64,000 bases of DNA from Bacilli bacterium (GTDB lineage Bacteria > Bacillota_I > Bacilli_A > RF39 > UBA660). The notes under the pieces were generated by a model. That model was not told the DNA's origin. It did not search any database and saw only the letters and a program-made list of their open reading frames with translations. The position numbers and the translations under genes are program-made. How positions within the stretch are numbered: the first letter of the stretch is position 1; every line of letters begins with the position of its first letter. The DNA lies in contig JAFRIJ010000009.1 of NCBI GenBank assembly GCA_017432825.1, positions 1-64,000 on the forward strand. The letters are read 5' to 3'. Below, piece after piece: positions 15,661 through 23,507 of this stretch.

Positions 15661-16578
15661 ATGAATAGTAATTATACTTTTGGTGTTATAAAAAAATCAT
15701 ATAAGGAACTAATATATAAAATTATTACTGCTATATTTATTAGGGGATTATTATTAATTATTCCAGTTTTTTGGAGTAAGGTTGTTAATGGTATAAATGA
15801 AGGAAATACTAGGGAAGTTAATTATGTTATTGTTATAATTATTATTCTTAGTATTTTTTATTATGTATGGCAATATTTAAATCAAGTTAGTTGGTTTAAA
15901 TTTTATGATAAGTTATCTATTCTATATACTTCTTTAATTGCGAAAAATAATTCTGATAATATTAAAAAGGTTACTTTTGGAGAATATACTAATGTTATTA
16001 ATAATGATATAGATATATTGTGTAATTTTATTGGTAATGGAGTTTCTAGAATTATTCAAGTAATAGAAATATTTTTTATTTATTTTTATTTTTTATCACA
16101 AAATATATATATTTTTATCATATCTGTTATTATTTCTATTTTTATGATTTTATTGTTACTAATATCAGGTAAAGGTATTAAGGAAGAAAATATAAAGAGA
16201 AAGAGTTCTTTGGATAGAAAGACTGTTGTTAGTCATGAGATGTATGATAGTTTAAAATCTGGAAAATATGACGATGGTATGTTTAAAAAATTTTATAGTA
16301 GTCATATTAATTATTTGAAATCTAATAAGAGGTTTAATTTGCTATCTACGGCAATTATATATTTAGTATTAGGTATTATAGAGCTTACAAAATATGGAAT
16401 TATTATATATTGTGTATATTTAATTTTTAATAATAGAATGGAAGTAGGGACTATTATTTTAATATATACTTATTTTGATAAGATTATTGCTAATTTTGAG
16501 GTTATTGGTACTATTAGTGCAGAATATCAGAGTTTTATTGTTTCTTTAAAGAGGTTAAATAAGCTTGGTAATGAGTAA
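15661..16578 (+). CDS. ABC-exporter transmembrane domain without ATPase domain
   Basis: A 305-residue protein with about six membrane segments and the layout of an ABC type-I exporter membrane domain. The long cytoplasmic helices include FGEYTNVINNDIDILCNFIG, like the family's coupling-helix region, and the end SAEYQSFIVSLKRLNKL matches the linker that normally leads into the nucleotide-binding domain. The protein stops there. No Walker A follows in any frame before the RNase J-like gene. It may pair with an ATPase encoded elsewhere, or be a decayed exporter. The reading frame is intact and carries a normal binding site. Confidence 0.65.
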   Translation: MNSNYTFGVIKKSYKELIYKIITAIFIRGLLLIIPVFWSKVVNGINEGNTREVNYVIVIIIILSIFYYVWQYLNQVSWFKFYDKLSILYTSLIAKNNSDNIKKVTFGEYTNVINNDIDILCNFIGNGVSRIIQVIEIFFIYFYFLSQNIYIFIISVIISIFMILLLLISGKGIKEENIKRKSSLDRKTVVSHEMYDSLKSGKYDDGMFKKFYSSHINYLKSNKRFNLLSTAIIYLVLGIIELTKYGIIIYCVYLIFNNRMEVGTIILIYTYFDKIIANFEVIGTISAEYQSFIVSLKRLNKLGNE

Positions 16579-16589
16579 TGTATTGTTTT

Positions 16590-16641
16590 TTTCTTAAATA
16601 TTTGGTATAATTACTCTAGTCTTTATACTTTATTTAAGAAA
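16590..16641 (+). promoter_or_regulatory. promoter flanked by an 11-bp inverted repeat (candidate operator)
   Basis: An extended -10 box TGGTATAAT (16603-16611) sits between perfect 11-bp arms TTTCTTAAATA and TATTTAAGAAA, 30 bp apart. The left arm lies upstream of the expected transcription start, so pairing within the mRNA is unlikely. The right arm touches the AAGGAG ribosome binding site. A DNA-binding repressor site is the simplest reading. Left arm plus T run could also be seen as a weak terminator end. Confidence 0.5.
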
Positions 16642-16649
16642 GGAGAAAA

Positions 16650-18287
16650 ATGAGTAAAATTAAGATATTTAGTCTTGGTGGTTTGAACGAGAATGGCAAA
16701 AATATGTATGTAATAGAGATTGATAAAGATATTTTTGTTATGGATGCAGGACTAAAGTATGCTGATGAGCATATGCTTGGTATTGATTATATGATACCAG
16801 ATGTTAAATATTTAAAAGAGAATCAAAAAAGAATTAAAGGGTTGTTTTTAACTCATGGTCATTTTGAAAATAATGGTGCATTACCTGATATATTAAAAGA
16901 TTTTAATGGTATAAATATTTATGGATCTAAGTTTACTATTGATATTTTAAAGAGTGAATTTTCTAGTTTGTCTAATAATAATTTTATTGAACTTCAACCA
17001 TATAAATCTTTAAATATTGGTGGTGTTAAAATATTTCCTGTTACTTTATCACATTCTATACCTGATAATTTTGGGTATGCTATATATACTAGTGATGGAG
17101 TTATATTTTATGCTTCTGATTTTGTTTTTGATGCTACGATGAGAGGACATTATCAGACTGATATAGGAAAGTTAGCTTATATTGGTAAGCAAGGTGTTTT
17201 GTGTTTAATGACGGAATCTATTTATGCTAATAGAGTTGGTCATACTGCACCTAATCATAGAATTAATAATTTAATTAGAGAAACTTTAAATAAGGCTGAA
17301 GGGAGAATTATTTTTAATGTTTTAAGTTCCCATTTATATAGAATACAAGAATTATTTAATGAAGTATCAAAGACTAATAGAAAAATTGTAATAATGGGAA
17401 AGAAACTTCAAAATGTTGTGAACTATTCTATAGAAAATAAGTTTTTATTTATTAATAAGAGTTTTATTGGAGATTTAACGAATATTAATGATCCTGATGT
17501 AGTTATTCTTAATTCTAATGAGAGAGGTAGTTCTTATTCTACTATTAATAAGATAGTTAATGGTTATGATAAATATATTAAATTAAAAAATACTGATACT
17601 ATTTTTATTGCAACTCCTATATACGAGGGAAGAGAAAAATCTTTTTATAAGCTTTTAGATGATATCTCTAGATTAGATGTTGATGTAGTGTATTTGAATA
17701 AGGATTATTTATCACATCATGCATCATCTGAAGATTTGATGATGATGATGGATTTGATGCAACCTAAATATTATTTTCCAATTAAGGGAGAGTACAGACA
17801 TCAAGTTGCTAATGCAGATTTAGCTTTGAAAGTTGGTATGAAACCGGAAAATATTATTCTTAAAGAAAATGGTTGTGTAGCTGAATTTGATAATGGAAAG
17901 TTAGTTGATAATTTTGAGAAAATACCTTCTGGCGAAATATCTATTGATGGGGATAATTCTGATGATATTGGAGAAGTAGTTCTTAAAGATAGAGAAATGT
18001 TGTCTTTAAATGGTATTATTGTTGTTGCTGCTACTTTGAATAAAAAGAATAAACAATTAATAGCGGGTCCAGAAATTCTTACTAGGGGATTTGTATATGT
18101 TAAAGATAGTGGTGAATTAATTGATACTATTAAGAAGATGTGTTCTGAGATAATTAAAGAAAATATTCATGATAATTATGTTGACTATTCTAAGATTAAG
18201 AATAGTATTAGAGATTCTTTAAGTAAGTATTTGAGTAATCATATGGGAAATAAACCAATGATTATTAGTGTTTTACAAGAAATATAA
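16650..18287 (+). CDS. RNase J family protein with altered metal-binding motif (J2-like)
   Basis: A 545-residue metallo-beta-lactamase/beta-CASP protein of the RNase J family (start KIFSLGGLNENGKNMYVIE). The main metal motif, normally HxHxDH, reads HGHFEN at residues 69-74, replacing the Asp with Glu and the last His with Asn. Later family motifs HSIPD and SDFVFD are kept in part. B. subtilis RNase J2 also has a decayed motif and acts mainly as a partner of J1. This copy is therefore likely a J2-like subunit or a weak nuclease in mRNA decay. It has a strong AAAGGAG site. Confidence 0.8.
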   Translation: MSKIKIFSLGGLNENGKNMYVIEIDKDIFVMDAGLKYADEHMLGIDYMIPDVKYLKENQKRIKGLFLTHGHFENNGALPDILKDFNGINIYGSKFTIDILKSEFSSLSNNNFIELQPYKSLNIGGVKIFPVTLSHSIPDNFGYAIYTSDGVIFYASDFVFDATMRGHYQTDIGKLAYIGKQGVLCLMTESIYANRVGHTAPNHRINNLIRETLNKAEGRIIFNVLSSHLYRIQELFNEVSKTNRKIVIMGKKLQNVVNYSIENKFLFINKSFIGDLTNINDPDVVILNSNERGSSYSTINKIVNGYDKYIKLKNTDTIFIATPIYEGREKSFYKLLDDISRLDVDVVYLNKDYLSHHASSEDLMMMMDLMQPKYYFPIKGEYRHQVANADLALKVGMKPENIILKENGCVAEFDNGKLVDNFEKIPSGEISIDGDNSDDIGEVVLKDREMLSLNGIIVVAATLNKKNKQLIAGPEILTRGFVYVKDSGELIDTIKKMCSEIIKENIHDNYVDYSKIKNSIRDSLSKYLSNHMGNKPMIISVLQEI

Positions 18288-18315
18288 AAAAGATAGAAAA
18301 CTAAAGTGATATAGT

Positions 18316-18353
18316 AAAAGTAGACATATCAAAAAGATAGAGTCTACTTTTTA
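18316..18353 (+). terminator. terminator of the RNase J-like gene
   Basis: A 10-bp stem AAAAGTAGAC/GTCTACTTTT with a 16-nt loop, followed by T residues. Confidence 0.65.
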
Positions 18354-18404
18354 TTTACTAGTTTAAACAATTCTATCTTTTTAGTTAATATTTTAAAATC
18401 TGGT

Positions 18405-18422
18405 TATAATGTATGTTATAAT
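18405..18422 (+). promoter_or_regulatory. overlapping -10 boxes before the second COG2509 gene
   Basis: TATAAT at 18405-18410 and TGTTATAAT at 18414-18422. The second would give a very short leader before the GTGATTGTATG start region, so the first is more likely used. Confidence 0.4.
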
Positions 18423-18437
18423 TATTATGGTGATTGT

Positions 18438-19832
18438 ATGTATGATGTTGTAATAGTCGGAGCAGGTCCTGCTGGTTTAGTAGCTGCGTATGAACTTATA
18501 TCTAAGAATAATAAGTTAAAGATTATTGTTTTAGATAAGGGTAATACTGTTAAGGGAAGAGTATGTCCTATGAATAAGTTTGGTATTCCTTGTCAAAATT
18601 GTAATCCTTGTAATATTCTATCTGGTTATGGTGGTGCTGGAACTTTTTCTGATGGTAAACTTAATTATATTCATAGATTGGGTAAATCTAATTTAACTAA
18701 GTATATGTCAGAGTCTGAAGCTATAAAGTTAATAAATGAAACTGAAGAAATTTTTAATAGTTTTAATATGGATGCAGAAGTTTATCCAACTAATATGGAT
18801 GAAGCTTTAGAAATTAAAAAGAAAGTTGCTATAGCAGGGGCTAAATTATTAATTATAAAACAGAAGCATTTAGGTTCTGATCATTTGCCAGAATATATTG
18901 AAGGTATTTGTGATAAATTAAAAAATAGTGGTGTTACTTTAGTAGATAGATGTGATGTTTTAGATGTTAAAACTATAGATGAAAGTAGTCATGAGATAAT
19001 ATGTAAATTAAAAGGGAAAGATAAGATTTATAAGGGTAAGTATGTAATAGTAGCACCTGGTAGGACAGGAGCTAAATGGGTCCAAGAATTTGCTGATAAG
19101 TACAAAATACCTTATTATTCTCAATCTATTGAGATTGGAGTTAGGGTTGAGGTTCGAAAGGATATTTTAGAGGATTTGACTAATGTTATATATGATCCTA
19201 CTATTTTTATTAAGACTAGAACTTATGGTGATGAAATAAGAACTTTTTGTACTAATCCTGGTGGCTTTGTTACTAAAGAAAATTATTATGGTTATATATG
19301 TGTAAATGGACATGCTTTGAAAGAAGTTAAATCTAATAATTCTAATTTTGCTTTTATTTCTAAGGTTAATTTAACTGAGCCTGTTACTAATACTAGATTA
19401 TATGGAGAATCTATTGCTAGAATTGCTAATGTTTTAGGAGATGGTAAGCCTATAATCCAAAGTCTTAAAGATTTAAAAAATGGTAGAAGGAGTGAATGGC
19501 ATAGAATTAATAAAGGTTTTATTGAACCTACTTTAAAAGATTGTGTTGCTGGAGATTTAGCTTTAGTTATGCCTCATAGAATTATTACAAATATATTAGA
19601 AGGATTGGAAACATTAGATAAAATTATTCCTGGTGTTAATAATGATGATACTTTATTATATGGTCCTGAGATAAAATTCTTTTCTAATGAAATAGAAACA
19701 GATAATAATTTTAAATTAAATAATAATAATGTTTATTTTATTGGCGATGGTGCTGGTAAGGCTGGTAATATTGTTGCAGCTGCTGCAACTGGTTTGGTAG
19801 CAGCTAGAGATATTATAAAAAATATTCACTAA
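18438..19832 (+). CDS. COG2509-type FAD-dependent dehydrogenase, short form
   Basis: A 464-residue flavoprotein. The FAD site VVIVGAGPAGLVAAYEL is at residues 4-20. A Cys cluster (CPMNKFGIPCQNCNPC, about 43-58) precedes the family signature GYGGAGTFSDGKLNY. The C terminus has YFIGDGAGKAGNIVAAAATG. It is a paralogue of the dehydrogenase at 6997 but lacks that protein's N-terminal domain. The Cys cluster could bind a metal or Fe-S cluster. The reaction is unknown. It is a single-gene unit with its own promoter and terminator. Confidence 0.85.
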   Translation: MYDVVIVGAGPAGLVAAYELISKNNKLKIIVLDKGNTVKGRVCPMNKFGIPCQNCNPCNILSGYGGAGTFSDGKLNYIHRLGKSNLTKYMSESEAIKLINETEEIFNSFNMDAEVYPTNMDEALEIKKKVAIAGAKLLIIKQKHLGSDHLPEYIEGICDKLKNSGVTLVDRCDVLDVKTIDESSHEIICKLKGKDKIYKGKYVIVAPGRTGAKWVQEFADKYKIPYYSQSIEIGVRVEVRKDILEDLTNVIYDPTIFIKTRTYGDEIRTFCTNPGGFVTKENYYGYICVNGHALKEVKSNNSNFAFISKVNLTEPVTNTRLYGESIARIANVLGDGKPIIQSLKDLKNGRRSEWHRINKGFIEPTLKDCVAGDLALVMPHRIITNILEGLETLDKIIPGVNNDDTLLYGPEIKFFSNEIETDNNFKLNNNNVYFIGDGAGKAGNIVAAAATGLVAARDIIKNIH

Positions 19833-19852
19833 ATTTAGTGAATTTTTTTTTT
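19824..19852 (+). terminator. terminator of the short COG2509 gene
   Basis: A 20-bp perfect palindrome centred on AAATTT that includes the stop codon region, followed by nine T residues. Confidence 0.8.
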
Positions 19853-19913
19853 GAAGTATTGAAAAAATAGTTTTAATATTATATACTTGTATTTAGTATT
19901 GAGGTGTAGTTTT

Positions 19914-20672
19914 ATGATTAAAGAGTCTAAAATAATGAATGCTTTTAATAAATTTGTAAAGAAATTTGATATGAATAAAGGTAATGTTAAAGCTTTATAT
20001 TTTCATAGTTTAAAAATGATGGATTTATGTAAAAATATTGCTAGTGAATTAGGAATATTTAGTGATGAAGAAGTGTTAATATGTGGTATTATGGGGTTAT
20101 TTCACGATGTTGGTATGTTTAGTAATAAAAGTAAGTTATGTCATTTTAATAATGATTCTAATGATTACAGTAAAAGAAGTGTAGAAATTATTTTTAATGA
20201 AGATAAGATTATGAGAGATATTACTGATGATACTAAGTATGACGATGTTATTAAGATTTCTATATATTGTCATAATAAAAATGGATTACCTAATGGACTA
20301 AATGATAGAATACTTAATTTTTGTAAGGTAATTAGAGACGCGCATACTATAGATAATTTTAGGTTAGTTATTAATTATCAATATATTGATATGAATATTG
20401 ATAATTTTCCTAGTGATGTAGTATATAATTCTTTTAAACAATATTGTGTTATTAGTAATAAAATGGGTGATAATGATGCTGATAATGTATTAGAAATATT
20501 AAGTAGTATATTTGGTATTAATTATAAAAATAGTTTTGTATTATTAAAGGAAGAAGAAAGTGTTAATAAATTGATTTCTTCTTTAAAAATAAAAAATAAA
20601 GCTATTTATAAATTCTTTAGTCAAATTGGTGCAGTTCTTAATATGTATATTGATAGAAAAATAGTTGGATAA
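19914..20672 (+). CDS. HD-domain metal-dependent phosphohydrolase
   Basis: A 252-residue protein. HD-fold metal residues are seen as His31 (ALYFHSLKM), the His64-Asp65 pair in GLFHDVGMF, and a later SIYCHNK. Such proteins hydrolyse nucleotides or phosphate esters in the cytoplasm. The C-terminal 100 residues are helical and not recognised. The start is the ATG after GAGGTG. An upstream in-frame extension of nine residues has no binding site. Confidence 0.7.
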   Translation: MIKESKIMNAFNKFVKKFDMNKGNVKALYFHSLKMMDLCKNIASELGIFSDEEVLICGIMGLFHDVGMFSNKSKLCHFNNDSNDYSKRSVEIIFNEDKIMRDITDDTKYDDVIKISIYCHNKNGLPNGLNDRILNFCKVIRDAHTIDNFRLVINYQYIDMNIDNFPSDVVYNSFKQYCVISNKMGDNDADNVLEILSSIFGINYKNSFVLLKEEESVNKLISSLKIKNKAIYKFFSQIGAVLNMYIDRKIVG

Positions 20673-20684
20673 TATTTTATTTTG

Positions 20685-20693
20685 TGGTATAAT
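20685..20693 (+). promoter_or_regulatory. extended -10 promoter of the valS T-box leader
   Basis: TGGTATAAT immediately before the T-box leader. It overlaps the end of the HD-domain unit. Confidence 0.65.
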
Positions 20694-20700
20694 ATTTTTT

Positions 20701-20927
20701 ATCTGAAAAACGAGGAACAAGAGGAGTAATATATTATTTGTTTATAGAGAGCTAGTGTATGGTGGAAACTAGTAATAAAAATATATGAAGGTAGCTTGGG
20801 AGTTATATTTCTGAAATTAGTAGGATATATCGGTAGTGCGTTATAGCTTTGAGGTAATAATTATATTTATTATAAATTAAGGTGGTACCACGAACTTTTC
20901 GTCCTTATGTGATGAAGAGTTTTTTTA
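20701..20927 (+). promoter_or_regulatory. T-box leader controlling valS
   Basis: A canonical T-box leader. Stem I landmarks GAGAGCTAG, GGTGGAAACTAG and TTGGGAGTT are present, and a GTA (Val) at 20791-20793 is a plausible specifier codon. The T-box AAGGTGGTACCACG is followed by a terminator with an 11-bp stem (20893-20903 with 20911-20921, two G·U pairs) and a T run. Binding of uncharged tRNA-Val would relieve termination and raise valS expression. Confidence 0.9.
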
Positions 20928-20950
20928 TATAAAAATATGAAAGGATGATA

Positions 20951-23482
20951 ATGATGCTAGAAAAAAAATATAATCATGAAGAAGTAGAAAAAGATAAATA
21001 TGAAAAATGGTTAAGTAATAATTATTTTACTTGTGATGTTAATTCAGCTAAAAAACCGTATTGTATTGTTTTACCTCCTCCTAATGTTACGGGTGTATTA
21101 CATTTAGGACATGCTTGGGATGTTGCGCTACAAGACATTATTATTAGATATAAGAAAATGGAAGGGTATGATACTCTATGGTTACCTGGTATGGATCATG
21201 CTGCTATAGCTACTGAAGCTAAGGTTGTAAAAAAATTAAAAGATGAAGGTATAGATAAGTATGAGTATGGTAGAGATAAATTTGTTAAAGCTTGTTGGGA
21301 TTGGACTTATGAACATGGTGATATAATTAGAGAACAATGGGCTAAATTAGGAGTTTCTTTAGATTATTCTAAAGAAAGATTTACTCTTGATGATGTAGTT
21401 TCTAAGGCTGTTAAAAGGGTATTTGTTGATTATTATAATGAAGGATTAATTTATCGTGGTGAGAAAATAATAAATTGGGATCCTGTTGCTATGACTGCTT
21501 TATCTAATGAAGAAGTTATATATAGTGAAGAAAAAAGTGCTTTTTATCATATAAAATATAAGTTAGAAGATAGTGATGAATATTTAGATGTTGCTACTAC
21601 TAGACCTGAAACTATATTTGGTGATACTGCTGTTGCAGTTAATCCTGATGATGATAGATATAAAAAATATGTTGGTAGGAATGTTGTTCTTCCTTTAGTT
21701 AATAAATTAATTCCAGTTATTACCGATTTACATGCTGATATAACTAAGGGTACTGGTGTTGTAAAAATTACTCCAGCACATGATCCTAATGATTTTGAAG
21801 TTGGTAATAGACATAATTTAGAGAGAATTGTTATTATGAATGATGATGCTACTATGAATGAAAATGCTTTTAAATATTGTGGTATGACTAGGGAAGAATG
21901 TAGAGAAGCTGTACTTAAAGATTTGAAAGCTAATGATTTATTGTTGAATATTGAACCAATTGTTCATGAAGTAGGTCATTCTGAAAGAACTGGTGTTATG
22001 GTTGAGCCTATGATAAAGAAGCAATGGTTTGTTAAAATGAGAGGTTTAGCAGATCATGTATTAGAGGTTCAAAAAGATAAAAATAAAAAAGTTAATTTTG
22101 TTCCTTCTAGATTTGAGAAGACTATGAATCATTGGATGGAAATAACTTATGATTGGTGTATTTCTAGGCAATTATGGTGGGGTCATAGGATTCCTGCTTG
22201 GTATCGTGGTGATGAAGTATATGTTGGAATGGATGAACCTAAAGGTGATGGTTGGATACAGGATAACGATGTGCTAGATACCTGGTTTTCCAGTGCTTTA
22301 TGGCCATTTGTTACTTTAGGTTGGCCTGATAATACTAAATTATTAGAGAGATATTATCCAAATCAATGCTTGGTTACTGGATATGATATTATTCCTTTTT
22401 GGGTTAATAGAATGACTTTTCAAGGGGAAAAGTTAATGGGACAAAGGCCTTTTGAAGATTGTTTAATACATGGACTTATTAGAGATAAAGAAGGAAGAAA
22501 GTTTAGTAAAAGTTTAGGTAATGGTATTGATCCATTTGATATGATTGATAAGTACGGAGCAGATGCGTTAAGATATTATTTAGCAACTGATGTAGCACCT
22601 GGTACTGATATGAGATTTGATGAGGAAAAGATTAAATCTACTTGGAATTATATTAATAAAATATGGAATGCTAGTAGATTTGTTATTAGTAATATTAGTG
22701 ATTTAAAAAATATTGAATTAAATAATTTAAAACCTGAAGATAAGTGGATTATTACTAAATATCAAAAGTGTGTTCATGAAGTAAAAAAGTTTATGGATAA
22801 GTATCAATTTAATAATGCTTCTTCATCTATTTATGAATTTGTTTGGAGTTATTTTTGTGATAATTATATAGAAATGGCTAAGTATTCAATTGATAGTGTT
22901 AGTACTAAATCTACTTTGTGTTATATATTGACAGGTATTCTTAAAATGTTACAACCTTTTATGCCTTATGTTACTGACGAAATATATTCTATGTTACCTG
23001 TAAAAGATTCTTCTGATATAATGATTTCTGATTATCCAGTATATAATAAGAAATTAGTATTTGAAATAGAAGAATACGCTGTTGATGACCAAATTGAATT
23101 TATTAAATCATTTAGAAATATTAAGGCAGAAAATAATATTACTAAAGATATGAAGGTTATGTTTGATACAACTGATGATAATGATTTAATTGTTAAAATG
23201 TTAAAAATTAAAGATAATATTGTTGAAAAACCTTTAGGTATTAAGGCTTATAGAGTATTTAGTAATAGGGTAAAAGCACAAATATTTTTTGAAAAAGTTG
23301 AAAGTGATGCGGAAAGATTATTAAGAGAAAAAGAAATAAAGGATTTAGAAGCTTCAATTTCTAGAAGAGAAAAACTTCTTTCTAATGATAATTATGTCAA
23401 TAAAGCACCTAAGAATATTGTAGATATGGACAGAAAGAAATTAGAAGAAGAAAAGTTAAAATTAAAGGAATTAAAAAAGTAA
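20951..23482 (+). CDS. valS: valyl-tRNA synthetase
   Basis: About 843 residues, a class I synthetase charging tRNA-Val. The HIGH motif is seen in PPPNVTGVLHLGHAW and the KMSKS motif as KFSKSLGNGIDP. The editing domain (TTRPETIFGDTAVAVNP) lies between them. The C terminus has the charged coiled-coil arm typical of ValRS. Several ATG codons follow AAGGATGAT; the one at 20951 or 20954 fits best. The gene is controlled by the T-box leader and ends at a bidirectional terminator shared with the lysozyme gene on the other strand. Confidence 0.96.
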   Translation: MMLEKKYNHEEVEKDKYEKWLSNNYFTCDVNSAKKPYCIVLPPPNVTGVLHLGHAWDVALQDIIIRYKKMEGYDTLWLPGMDHAAIATEAKVVKKLKDEGIDKYEYGRDKFVKACWDWTYEHGDIIREQWAKLGVSLDYSKERFTLDDVVSKAVKRVFVDYYNEGLIYRGEKIINWDPVAMTALSNEEVIYSEEKSAFYHIKYKLEDSDEYLDVATTRPETIFGDTAVAVNPDDDRYKKYVGRNVVLPLVNKLIPVITDLHADITKGTGVVKITPAHDPNDFEVGNRHNLERIVIMNDDATMNENAFKYCGMTREECREAVLKDLKANDLLLNIEPIVHEVGHSERTGVMVEPMIKKQWFVKMRGLADHVLEVQKDKNKKVNFVPSRFEKTMNHWMEITYDWCISRQLWWGHRIPAWYRGDEVYVGMDEPKGDGWIQDNDVLDTWFSSALWPFVTLGWPDNTKLLERYYPNQCLVTGYDIIPFWVNRMTFQGEKLMGQRPFEDCLIHGLIRDKEGRKFSKSLGNGIDPFDMIDKYGADALRYYLATDVAPGTDMRFDEEKIKSTWNYINKIWNASRFVISNISDLKNIELNNLKPEDKWIITKYQKCVHEVKKFMDKYQFNNASSSIYEFVWSYFCDNYIEMAKYSIDSVSTKSTLCYILTGILKMLQPFMPYVTDEIYSMLPVKDSSDIMISDYPVYNKKLVFEIEEYAVDDQIEFIKSFRNIKAENNITKDMKVMFDTTDDNDLIVKMLKIKDNIVEKPLGIKAYRVFSNRVKAQIFFEKVESDAERLLREKEIKDLEASISRREKLLSNDNYVNKAPKNIVDMDRKKLEEEKLKLKELKK

Positions 23483-23507
23483 TATCGTTATGATATTACT
23501 TTTTTTT
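23473..23507. terminator. bidirectional terminator between valS and the lysozyme gene
   Basis: A 14-bp stem built on GTAATATC with a 5-nt loop has a T run on both strands. It serves both convergent genes. Confidence 0.8.

Noticed and set aside
16579..16649. A small separate ATPase or frameshifted ABC ATPase after the ABC membrane domain
   Set aside because: Only 71 bp separate the genes; they contain a promoter and inverted repeat, with no Walker motif.
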